DNA of 64,000 nt. Origin: Lenzites betulinus (lineage: Eukaryota; Basidiomycota; Agaricomycetes; Polyporales; Polyporaceae). Of the stretch, positions 43,425 through 52,848 are shown one piece after another. The stretch is from positions 62,001 through 126,000 of the forward strand of contig JABYQU010000063.1 of the NCBI GenBank assembly GCA_022264855.1. Reading direction: 5' to 3'. Made by a program: the position numbers and the translations under genes. The notes below the pieces were generated by a model. That model was given only the letters and a program-made list of their open reading frames with translations. It did not search any database and was not told the DNA's origin. Positions within the stretch are counted from its first letter, which is position 1. Every line of letters starts with the position of its first letter.

Positions 43425-46400
43425 ATGACGCAGAAAACAGCTCTGAAAATAGCGACGCTTAACATGAATGGATTTGGAGTCCTTACCGCGGACCACCCAA
43501 ACAATAAGTGGGGGAAAGTATACCGCATTATGACGGAAACAAGAACAGCAATCCTCATGATGCAAGAAACACACCTCACACAGGGAAGAGTGGAGGAGAT
43601 ACAAGGAATGTATGCAGATAAGCTCAAAATCTACTACTCACAGCACGAGGAAGCCCCGACGCAAAAGGAGGGAGTCGCAGTAGTCCTAAACAAGAGATTC
43701 GTGAGCACAGCGGGAGCAGAAGCAGTAGTAATAGTCAAGGGGAGAGCAATCCAACTCACGGTCGCCTGGAGAGGCGGGGATAAGAGGAGCATGCTGTGCA
43801 TCTACGCCCCGACATCGGAAGGCGTTGCGGAAAGAGCGGCGTTCTATAGAGAAGTGGCGGCGTACTACGAACAGAACCCGGGTGTCCCAAGGCCGGACCT
43901 GATGGCAGGAGATTTCAATAACGTAGAAGATGCGGTAGATAGGGTCCCAGTCCCGGGGGCAGTACGGGAAGATTCAGTAACAGCGCTAGACGAACTGAAG
44001 ATGAAACTGGGGATGACGATGACAGACGGATGGAGAGTAACATACCCAACAGAGAGAAACTTCACCTTCCAGAGGGGAGTAGGTGAGGCGAGGACGATGG
44101 CAAGGCTCGACAGAATCTATGTCAAAACATCCCAGATGAAGTGGACGAGAGAGTGGACGATCGAACAGCCGGGGCTAAGAACGGACCACAGGATGGCGAC
44201 GGTAACGCTCACAACCCCAACCGCCCCTGAAGTGGGGAAAGGGAGGCCTGTCTTCCCACTCCACCTGCTGAGAGACAAAGCGTTGGCAAAGAGAATGAAA
44301 AACAGAGGGAAAGAGGCGGTAAGGGAGCTCACTGTGATAACCGGGATAGGGAGAACGGAAGAGCAAAACCCTCAGACAGTGCTGCGCGACCTAAAACAAG
44401 ACTGGTTAGAGATGGCGCGCCAGAGAGAGAGAGAAATAACGCCCAAGCTGATGAAAGAGATCTGCGAGCTCGAAAAACGACACGCGACGCTGCGAAAAGG
44501 CGAGATGGGCGAGAACGCGACAGCGGAAGAGATGGCGATGATCTCGGACCAACTGAAGGCACTGAAAGATAAGAGGCTCTCCCAAGTGCAAGCAAAGTCA
44601 AGAGCGAAATACAGAGTAGACGGTGAAAGGCCGACGAAGTATTGGGTGAACCTTCAGAAAGAGAGAGCTCCGCGTGAGATGATCGACGCCTTCGAACTCC
44701 CGGGCACAGACCCACAAAACCCGCTCAAAGAATATACCAGCAACCCAAAGAAAATGGCGGAAATTGCAAAAGAACACTACGATGGCGTCCAAGACGGCGG
44801 ACCGACGAACAGCGAGGAAGTAAGAACAAGAGCAGTAGAGATAGCGCTGAACAGCCTTGACAAGAGACTCACCAAAGATCAAGCGGAGGAGATGGGCAGA
44901 TCCGTAGACAGGGGAGACGTCGAACTAGCGCTCCGCGTTGCAAAAGCAGGAACGGCCCCGGGACTGGACGGTATCCAGTACGAAGTCTGGAAAACGGTGA
45001 ATGCCAGATACGTGGAAGACAAAAGACATGAAGGGAGAGACACCTTCGATGTACTGGAGGTCCTCACGAGAGCGTATGACGACGTGGATGCCCACGGAGT
45101 CTGCGAGAGTGTCCCGTTTGCGGACGGATGGATCGCCCCGATATACAAAGAAAAGGGAGAGAGGACAAAAGTCGAGAATTACCGACCGATCACCCTCCTG
45201 AACACGGACTACAAACTCCTGAGTAAAATACTTGCAGTGAGACTAGCGGGAGTAGCCCCACACATCATACATCAGTCCCAAGCGGGCTTCGTCCCGGGAA
45301 GGAGACTGAAAGACCACACGCAACTAGCAAAAATGATGGTCAACTGGGCGGAAGCAGAGGAGAGGAACGGGGCCATTGTGGCCCTCGACCAAGAAAAGGC
45401 CTATGACAAGATCGACCACGAGTACCTGTGGAAGGTGATGCAGAAGTATGCGATCCCAGCGAAATTCACGAACTTAGTCAGATCCCTCTACGCAAGGGCC
45501 AAAACGTCAGTAGCAGTCAATGGAGTCACGAGCGACACGTACGACATCAGGAGAGGTGTCAGACAGGGCGACCCCCTCTCGTGCCTCCTGTTCGACCTTG
45601 CGATAGAACCGCTGTCAGCCATGATCAGATCGGCGGGGATCAAAGGACTCAAAGTACCGGGGAGAGAGGAACCGCTGAAAGCAACCCTCTTTGCAGACGA
45701 CACGACTACGTACCTGGCGGAAGGAGACGACTTCGGAGTCGTACAGGAGGTGCTCGACACCTGGTGCGAGGCTGCGAGAGCGCGCTTCAACATAAAGAAA
45801 ACAGAAATAATACCTATAGGGACGGAGACGTACAGAAGGAAGGCGGTGGAGGAATGGAACAGAACTGGCAGGTGGGCAGCGTTCCCGGCGGGAGCACGTG
45901 TAGCAGCCGATGGCGAACCAGTCAGAATCCTTGGCGCCTTCATCGGCAACAAGCTGAACCACGGTACGGTGTGGTCGGCAAAACTTGAGAAAGTCAGGAT
46001 GGTCCTCGAACGATGGAAGAAAGGCCGAGCAACCCTGATTGGGAAAAAGCATGCGGTCCAAATGATGCTCGGGGGAATGACCCAGTTCATGAACGACGTC
46101 CAAAGAATGCCCCCCTCGGTGACGAAGAGGTTCGAGAAACTCATGCGCGACTATGTCTGGGACGACAAGAAGCACGTCCCAATAGCCACGGAAACGCTTA
46201 TAAGAGATGTAGAAAAGGGAGGAATTGGGCTACTGGACCTTGAGGCGCGAAACGAAGCGATTGAAGTGGTGTGGCTTAGAGACTACATGACGAGCGGCGA
46301 GGGTAGGCCACTGTGGGCCCACATTGCAGACGCACTCATAGCGAAAGCGGTCCCGAAGAATGTCTTCCCCCAGAACCAAGAGATGAGAACGAACACCTTC

Positions 46401-48275
46401 CTACAAACCTGGGAGCCCAAGCTAGCGGCGCTCCCAGAGGACCTGAGGACAATGATAAAGGTAGCGAGGAAGTACGGACTCAGACTGGAGAGACGCACCT
46501 TGGGAAGAGCAACCCTGCGCGACATGCCGATGTGGGCACACGCGGAAGCAGACGAGAAAGCTATGAAGAGCCTCATGAGGAAGTCAAGAACGCTCAACTG
46601 TATGATGAACAACCACGGAGTCCGAACTGTCGGCGATTGTGAGCGACTGGCGGCGGGAAGAAGCTGCCGGAAGCACCTGAGAAGAGTGACCTGCACGTGC
46701 GAGCAATGTGAGAAGCATATAGTGGGGTCGAGGTGTGCTCACCCAGACAAATGCTACGAAAAAGCAGAGAAGCTCCTCGACACACTCCCAGCGGAGTGGG
46801 ACCCGAGACGAACGCACCCGGAGGACTACGAAGAGGATGACTGGAAATGGCAGACGGGCCGAAACGAAGAATACACACCCTTTGACAGAAGGGTGACCGG
46901 GGCGGGAGCCGCGACGGAAGCCCTGCGGATCTTCACGGAGCACGAACCGGACACTGGCCTAGAAACTCCGCCCAGCAGGATGCGGAGGGACGCGAGCGAA
47001 ATCCTGATAGCAACGGACGGTGCATGCTCAGACAATGGAGAGCAGAACGCGAGAGCGGGAGCTGGGGTCTACGTAGAAGAAAATGAGAGCATGAACATTG
47101 CGTACCGGCTCCCGAAAACGACCCCCCAAACCAACCAGACGGCGGAGGCGGTGGCAATCACCAGGGCGGCCGAGGAAATCCCGCGCGACAGAGCACTGAT
47201 GATTGAATCGGACTCGAAAACAATAATTGCAGCGATCACAACACTGAGGAGCAGGCACGAGGACATAGGCTACATAGGCGTAAAGAACCAGCGAGTGATC
47301 AGAAAGCTGGTAGAGGAGCTGAGGAAGCGGGAGACCCCTACCTGGATAAAGTGGGTCAAGGGACACGCAGGCCATAGACGAAACGAAGAGGCGGACCGCC
47401 TGGCAAGAAAGGGAGCGGAGATGGAAGAGACTGACCTGGGAACCCCTAGTGTAGGGAGAGAACCAACAGTGAGGTGGGCCGCCGGAGCCAAACTGAGCGC
47501 GATCACGCAGAAGCTGGCATACCGAGCGATAAGACTGAGGAAGATGAGAGCGGAGAAAGAAAGACCAAGTACAAAAGAGAACATGAACAGGACGCTAGAA
47601 GAAGTCAAGAGAGACTATGGCGTAGAGCGAACGGCGGGAAACATATGGTCCTCATTCACAGGAAGGCACATAACGAAAGAGTGCCGGCAGTACCTCTGGA
47701 GAACCATGCACGACGGCTTCATGGTCGGCAGACACTGGGCCCGCCCCAGGATGCCGGACGAACTCCGAGCCCGAGCGATATGCAAGAAATGCGACGTGCT
47801 AGAAACAATGCCCCACATACTCCTCGAGTGCCGAGCTGAGGGAGAGGAAACCTGCTGGAAGAAGTTAAAACAGCTGATCGAAATAGCGGGACTAGAGTGG
47901 AAGGAACCAACTTGGGGAGTCATCATGGGAGCACCCGGGATGCGCACAGGAGGGGATGCGGCGAAGGCCAGGGACGCAGGAGCGACACTCTGGAAAATAC
48001 TCTGGACGGAAACATCGTACCTGGTGTGGAAACTAAGGTGTGAGCGAGTAATACAGAGTGAAGGAAAGGAACATACCACGAAAGAAGTAGAAAGTAGATG
48101 GACTGCAACCATCAATAGAAGGCTAAACCTGGACAGGAGAACGGCGCTCATGAAAGGAAGTGGATTAACAGCTGCAGAGGTCGAAGAAATATGGTACCCA
48201 ATACTGAAAGACAAAGAGAACTTGCCCACCGACTGGGTTCTCAAAACCGGGGTTTTAGTGGGTATTGGCCCATAA
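43425..48275 (+). CDS. LINE ORF2: APE endonuclease, reverse transcriptase, RNase H polyprotein
   Basis: 1616 aa from the first ATG (43425); the frame is open from about 43116 but that upstream codon is GTG. Residues 1-250: APE-type endonuclease (ATLNMNGFG, QETHL near 45, AGDFNNVEDAVDR, RLDRIYV, RTDHRM). Residues ~500-850: reverse transcriptase (ENYRPITLLNTDYKLLSK, QAGFVPGRRLKDH, IVALDQEKAYDKIDHEYLW, RGVRQGDPLSCLLFDL, LFADDTTTYL near 755). Around 1080: Cys-rich motif (CTCEQCEK...CAHPDKCYEKA). Residues ~1190-1330: RNase H (IATDGACSDNG, TAEAVAITRA, IESDSKTI, WVKGHAGHRRNEEADRLARK). All catalytic residues expected are present and no stop interrupts, so it appears competent for target-primed retrotransposition. 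Confidence 0.95.
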   Translation: MTQKTALKIATLNMNGFGVLTADHPNNKWGKVYRIMTETRTAILMMQETHLTQGRVEEIQGMYADKLKIYYSQHEEAPTQKEGVAVVLNKRFVSTAGAEAVVIVKGRAIQLTVAWRGGDKRSMLCIYAPTSEGVAERAAFYREVAAYYEQNPGVPRPDLMAGDFNNVEDAVDRVPVPGAVREDSVTALDELKMKLGMTMTDGWRVTYPTERNFTFQRGVGEARTMARLDRIYVKTSQMKWTREWTIEQPGLRTDHRMATVTLTTPTAPEVGKGRPVFPLHLLRDKALAKRMKNRGKEAVRELTVITGIGRTEEQNPQTVLRDLKQDWLEMARQREREITPKLMKEICELEKRHATLRKGEMGENATAEEMAMISDQLKALKDKRLSQVQAKSRAKYRVDGERPTKYWVNLQKERAPREMIDAFELPGTDPQNPLKEYTSNPKKMAEIAKEHYDGVQDGGPTNSEEVRTRAVEIALNSLDKRLTKDQAEEMGRSVDRGDVELALRVAKAGTAPGLDGIQYEVWKTVNARYVEDKRHEGRDTFDVLEVLTRAYDDVDAHGVCESVPFADGWIAPIYKEKGERTKVENYRPITLLNTDYKLLSKILAVRLAGVAPHIIHQSQAGFVPGRRLKDHTQLAKMMVNWAEAEERNGAIVALDQEKAYDKIDHEYLWKVMQKYAIPAKFTNLVRSLYARAKTSVAVNGVTSDTYDIRRGVRQGDPLSCLLFDLAIEPLSAMIRSAGIKGLKVPGREEPLKATLFADDTTTYLAEGDDFGVVQEVLDTWCEAARARFNIKKTEIIPIGTETYRRKAVEEWNRTGRWAAFPAGARVAADGEPVRILGAFIGNKLNHGTVWSAKLEKVRMVLERWKKGRATLIGKKHAVQMMLGGMTQFMNDVQRMPPSVTKRFEKLMRDYVWDDKKHVPIATETLIRDVEKGGIGLLDLEARNEAIEVVWLRDYMTSGEGRPLWAHIADALIAKAVPKNVFPQNQEMRTNTFLQTWEPKLAALPEDLRTMIKVARKYGLRLERRTLGRATLRDMPMWAHAEADEKAMKSLMRKSRTLNCMMNNHGVRTVGDCERLAAGRSCRKHLRRVTCTCEQCEKHIVGSRCAHPDKCYEKAEKLLDTLPAEWDPRRTHPEDYEEDDWKWQTGRNEEYTPFDRRVTGAGAATEALRIFTEHEPDTGLETPPSRMRRDASEILIATDGACSDNGEQNARAGAGVYVEENESMNIAYRLPKTTPQTNQTAEAVAITRAAEEIPRDRALMIESDSKTIIAAITTLRSRHEDIGYIGVKNQRVIRKLVEELRKRETPTWIKWVKGHAGHRRNEEADRLARKGAEMEETDLGTPSVGREPTVRWAAGAKLSAITQKLAYRAIRLRKMRAEKERPSTKENMNRTLEEVKRDYGVERTAGNIWSSFTGRHITKECRQYLWRTMHDGFMVGRHWARPRMPDELRARAICKKCDVLETMPHILLECRAEGEETCWKKLKQLIEIAGLEWKEPTWGVIMGAPGMRTGGDAAKARDAGATLWKILWTETSYLVWKLRCERVIQSEGKEHTTKEVESRWTATINRRLNLDRRTALMKGSGLTAAEVEEIWYPILKDKENLPTDWVLKTGVLVGIGP

Positions 48276-48457
48276 AGGAGCCCGAGTCCCACACTACGTG
48301 CGTAAAAGCATTTCCTCGGGGTATGGTGGGGAAGGACGCCCGGCAGACGACCCGCATAGCGGGAGATCTGCGACACCAACGTGCTTAATGGCTGACCTGA
48401 CATGCCGAAAGGACCATGGCCGCCATAAGTAAACGTTCTACCAAAAAAAAAAAAAAA
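48276..48457 (+). other. LINE 3' untranslated region and poly(A) tract
   Basis: About 167 nt after the ORF2 stop, then 15 consecutive A residues (48443-48457) directly abutting the 3' target-site duplication. No canonical AATAAA is seen immediately before the tract. Confidence 0.85.
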
Positions 48458-48471
48458 GGATTGTTCAGAAA
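48458..48471 (+). repeat. LINE target-site duplication, 3' copy
   Basis: GGATTGTTCAGAAA, identical to 37863-37876, immediately after the poly(A). Confidence 0.95.
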
Positions 48472-48856
48472 CAAGCTAGTCTGCGAACGTGCGAAGGGAG
48501 TTGCTCCGAATTGCAGTATCACCTGCCGATCTGGCCCGGGCGCTTCAATATACTGCTCCTTTCCTCTTCCACGAGTCGTGCAGCCCCCGCGTGTCGTTGA
48601 CCGCTCTCATTGATATCGTTTAGCGACATGAGTACGTGGACTTGTGCGCCGCATGTTACACCGCAGTGGCGGGACCGGCTGCTAAAGAACGAGCGGGATC
48701 GCGAGAGAGGCGGAGGATGGAATAGGCGCCCATTTTGAGGCGCTAAGTCCATCAGAGAGACGGCACTCGCTCTGGCGGATCCGAGCATACATCCACCTCG
48801 TCCTCTCCCTCCTCCTTCTCTCCCCCGCGCCGCCGCGAGCCTGAGCCTGTGAGGCC
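48472..48856 (+). promoter_or_regulatory. Upstream region of phosphatase copy 2
   Basis: 385 bp between the LINE 3' duplication and the ATG at 48857. It ends in a C/T-rich stretch (48790-48840), as often found at basidiomycete transcription starts. Confidence 0.5.
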
Positions 48857-50872
48857 ATGTCCAGCCGCGCCTCCTCGCGTTCTTCTGCCAACGGCAAGGT
48901 GTGTCCTCCGCCCAGCTCCGTCGCGCGACGCGCGGTCTAGATCAAGCAACTCACCGACGATCTTCATATCTTCCCTTGAAGGCGTCAGAAGCAGGTCTCC
49001 GCTCAGATGACGAGTCCACCTACCACGACGGCGAAGGCAGCCAAGCGGGGAACTCTCCCACTTCCTCCTCTGCCGCAGAAATTCCCGCACGCGACGAGAA
49101 CGGCGCGACTTCCGACGCCCTCCCCCAGGCTACCTCGCAACCCCCACCTGCCGAGCTCGCTCCCCCGGCAGCGGACGCTCATTCTGCCACAACCGACACG
49201 CGTAGCACCGGGCAGGACCCGTCATCCTCTCACCATACCCACTCTGACCACACTGCTGCGACGGGCATGTCTACCAACGCGATTTCCATCGCGTCGGTAT
49301 CGGGGAAGACTCCCGCGCAAAGCTCTACCGCGCCCAGCGATCCGGAGAAGGAGAAAGAAGCAACTGCAACCACGTATGCTGCACCGGTAGGCAAACGGCG
49401 ACGAGATGGAGAGTCGGTTTCTGAAGGTGCATTGACGTCCTCGAGCCTGACGGAGCTTCCCTCGTTACCAGAGGATTCCAAGGCGCCCTCCAAACGCCCC
49501 AAGAGGTCTTTCCTCTCGCGATTCACACACCTCTGCAAGTCGTGCATACAGACGCAAGACTCGCACCCCATCGACCTCGACGAGGGCGTATCGCAGGCCA
49601 TCGACTCGGAGAAGCAGACCCTGAAGGAGACAGAGACGGCCCAACATGGGACGCGAGAGTCTTCTACATCTACGTCGCGTACGTATTCACTATTCTCTGT
49701 GGCGGAAAAGATACTGAGGGTGGCGTCAGCAGTGAACGCACCTATCCTCCAGCCACTCATGATCCCATCCCCTGCAATTCCTGACGCAGACGTTATCGTC
49801 CCACCAACGCCGACGAAGCAGCTTCTGCCGCTATCCGAGACAGACGGCCTAACATCGGGCGCGGTGCAACCGCCCGGCTCGACAGGTGAGAATCTCTCTC
49901 ATGCAGCCCCTCACCACCACCGGGTGGCGCGTGACTCTGGCGACGAGTCGGATGGCTCGTTTACCGACGACGGAAACGTCCACGACCTCATTGCAGTGGA
50001 CGACGTCGAGGACGAGGAACAGCGGCTGATCCGGCTGGGTGGGAACGGCATCCCCACCGGACCTGTAAGTTCATTTTGCAGCTCATCTCCGCGTAATCTC
50101 CCTATAATTGCTCCGTGATTCTCCAGGACGGATTGCCGAAGCCATTATTACCGCCCATTGCCCCGGAATACGTCGGGCGGAAATGCTTAGTGCTGGATCT
50201 AGACGAGACCCTCGTGCATAGTAGCTTAAGAGTGCGTCTTCACGCATGTTGTCTAACGCTTTGTGACGCGAACCTTTTCACTCTTGCAGCCCGTCAACTC
50301 GCCAGACTACATCGTACCGGTCGAGATAGAGTCGTATTGGCATAACTTTTACGTGCTCAAGCGACCTGGTGTCGATGACTTCCTCAAGCGTATGGGCGAG
50401 ATCTACGAGGTCGTAGTCTTCACGGCTAGTTTAGCTAAGGTACGTGACACAAATATCGCCTGGCCCCCTTCCTAAAAATTATACCCCAATGCGTCGTCTC
50501 GCACATGTGCAGTACGCCGACCCGGTGCTCGACAGACTTGACCCGACCAGATCGGTCGCACATAGACTCTTCCGAGAAAGCTGTTTTAACCACAGAGGAA
50601 ACTACGTCAAGGTACTTCAAATTGCGCTTCGTTGACATCTGCATCTGCTCACGGTGACGCAGGATTTATCACAACTGGGAAGACCCGTCGGGGACACCAT
50701 CATTCTAGACAACTCCCCCGCGTCTTACATCTTCCATCCCCACAATGCTGTGCCCGTCTCTTCGTGGTTCAACGATCCCCACGATACAGAGCTCATGGAC
50801 CTTTGCCCTTTCCTGAGCGACCTTGTGCACGTCGACGACGTGCGCGGGATCCTCAATTCCGCCGCAGTGTAG
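48857..50872 (+). CDS. FCP1/NIF-type (Psr1-like) protein phosphatase, copy 2
   Basis: Exons 48857-48898, 48982-50064, 50127-50231, 50290-50439, 50513-50611, 50663-50872; 562 aa. The catalytic domain contains [49 protein letters not shown] and [16 protein letters not shown]. Exons 3, 4 and 5 have exactly the lengths of copy 1 (105, 150 and 99 nt) with the same phases, so the two genes derive from a duplication. The disordered N-terminal half has diverged strongly but keeps the PPTPTK and [12 protein letters not shown] motifs next to the catalytic domain, and a comparable basic/hydrophobic patch ([14 protein letters not shown]). Likely an acid-phosphatase-fold Ser/Thr phosphatase in membrane-associated signalling; substrates unknown. 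Confidence 0.93.
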
Positions 50873-52848
50873 CCCTGGATACCATTCCCACAATACCACT
50901 TGCGATATCCTCTTTAATGTGCCTGCAGCTGCGCCACGGAACTCCTTGCACGCGATGGTCCTCACACCTATACACCGCGGTGCGCCCATCGCAACGTGGT
51001 AACAAGCATCCCCGCCCGGTCCCCGCAGACTACACGTCCTGCCCTCCACTCGTTACCGCGCACCGTCCCCTCCCCTCCCTTCGCTGCCCCGCCTCACGCA
51101 CAAGGCCGCATCCTATACCCCGCATCGACGCCGGTCTGCTGCATCTCTCGTCGGCGCGCCCCCGGGCCGCACACTCGCACCCTCCTTTTCGCCTCCTGTC
51201 TTCTCTCCACACGCAAGGCCGCTTTCCTGCACCGTGTACCGTGTATTACTACGCGCGTCGTCGCCAGCCGGGCGGACGGAACCCCCGCTGCCGGCCGCGC
51301 GCAAATGTTTCCACTACCGCCCGCCACCCTTCGCACCAGCCCGCACGCGCACACCCACTGCTCTCGCACAGTGCACCCGTCGCACGCGTACGTCACTCTC
51401 CCTTCGCTCTCCTCGCTCACTCTCGCACGGGAGCTGTGCAGCGCGACTTCGTACTGACTGATGCCCGCAGTCGCTCAAAACTTGCTTACCCCGCATCTAT
51501 TTATCTCTATACCCGCGTCTCGCCCTCTCCCCGGTCCGCATTGGTGTGGTGTTGTGTTGTTCTTGTCCCGTCCTCCTCTCTGGTCTGCACGATGTCCTGT
51601 GACGAATATAGCGACGAACGATCCCGTCTTCGAACTCCCTTACCTGAGGCGTGTTCCTCTACAGCGTGATCGTGCCCCAACCTCAGATCCCCACCCCTAT
51701 CATGGATTGTGAGGGACCCCCATGCATCTCAGACCCCGGCGGCGAGCCCTGGGAGAACGCATCCCTGCGGGGCCAGTACTTGTCAGGATGTCGACGATGC
51801 TGACCAGTGCTGACCGCACGTATACGGCACCCGCGTGCTTCCGACCCCGTTTCCGCCCGCTATAAGAAGCTGATCCCCCGCCGCGCGCGCCGTCCGCTGC
51901 GTGCTCTAGAGCCCGAGATTCGAGATTTGCCAGTGGTTACTGAGCATCTGTGTGCGAGACTCAGACTGCGAGTCTCGTGAAGCCGCTAATAATACCCGCA
52001 CTTACGCTGCAGGCGAACGGTGCACAGCATGATCCCGATCCCCTCAATGACCAAGTACCCATTAATTATAACAGTGCACTGCCGATATGCATACGAGTAC
52101 TCCCTCCGGGCACCCTGGCCCCGCAGGCCCGCTCGCGAAGCTGCGAAGTCCCGCGTCCCTGAACCCGCTTGCTTCGCGCAAACTGCACGCTGAGCGCCGC
52201 AGCACCGAGCAGTCACAGTCCCCGCCGCGCGTGCCTGAACATATGCGCCCTCCGTCAGCTGCACGCGGGGAAAGGCTATTCGAGAGCGTGTGCCCCCGTG
52301 CGGGGCTCGTATTTATGGCGCGGGGTGGTCCGCTGGCCAGATCTGCGGTGCAGTATACGTACTTTGGTGTCGTAGGAGGCTGGTACTTATCAGACACCCG
52401 GGCCCGGAGGCGCACATCGACGTCGATTCCAGTTTCGATTTACGGGACACGAAGGTTGCTTGGGGCGGGACGGAGGCCGAGAGGAGAGGCGAGATATTTC
52501 TGTCATTCAGCTCGTTACGACGCATTACTTATTCACAAGGGCGACCGCGCCCCGCTCTCCCGCTTTCCCCTTCCTCCCCCCTACCCTGCCCTACGCCTAC
52601 GCCTACACCCTGCTTTCCCTTTCCCCGTCCCCGGCCTACTCGCGCACCCAAGCATACAGACGCACCAAGCACCCCAACCCGCCCCAGCACCCCAGCACCC
52701 CAGCTCTACGAGAGCCCCGGACGGCCGCCCGCACGCGATTCTACATACATAGATAGTCTGATTCACCACACCCACAAGACACGACACCCACGACACCCCG
52801 GCCTGCCTGGAAGAACACAGGACGCAGAGCACAAGACGCAAACAGCGC
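50873..52848. other. Intergenic region, C-rich, between phosphatase 2 and coiled-coil gene
   Basis: About 2 kb with no supportable gene. The first ~800 nt is C/T-rich on the + strand, as in the corresponding place after phosphatase copy 1; long ORFs here (for example 50632-51669) are low-complexity Ser/Arg/Pro strings. Around 52600-52740 there are C-rich strings with repeated CCCAGCA. Confidence 0.5.

Larger units (their letters stand above)
37877..48457 (+). mobile_element. Full-length non-LTR retrotransposon (LINE, Tad1-like with RNase H), 10.6 kb
   Basis: The element runs from GGGGGGCGACTC to a 15-nt poly(A) (48443-48457) and is bounded by a perfect 14-bp target-site duplication, the footprint of target-primed reverse transcription. 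It has a ~1.1-kb A-rich leader, an extra ORF (38989-39516), a disrupted ORF1 region (39904-42582), an ~840-nt inter-ORF spacer, ORF2 (43425-48275) and a ~170-nt 3' UTR. Domain order in ORF2 (APE endonuclease, RT, Cys-rich motif, RNase H) fits the Tad/I-group LINEs common in fungi. Perfect duplication, a clean tail and an intact ORF2 suggest recent insertion. It sits between the divergently placed KTI12 and phosphatase promoters, interrupting no coding sequence. Confidence 0.95.

Noticed and set aside
47615..48403. 262-codon ORF antisense to LINE ORF2 (and 42551-43627 antisense before it)
   Set aside because: Shadow of ORF2 composition; no recognisable domain.
50632..51669. 345-codon plus-strand ORF overlapping the last exon of phosphatase 2
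   Set aside because: Out of frame with the conserved catalytic domain and low-complexity beyond it.
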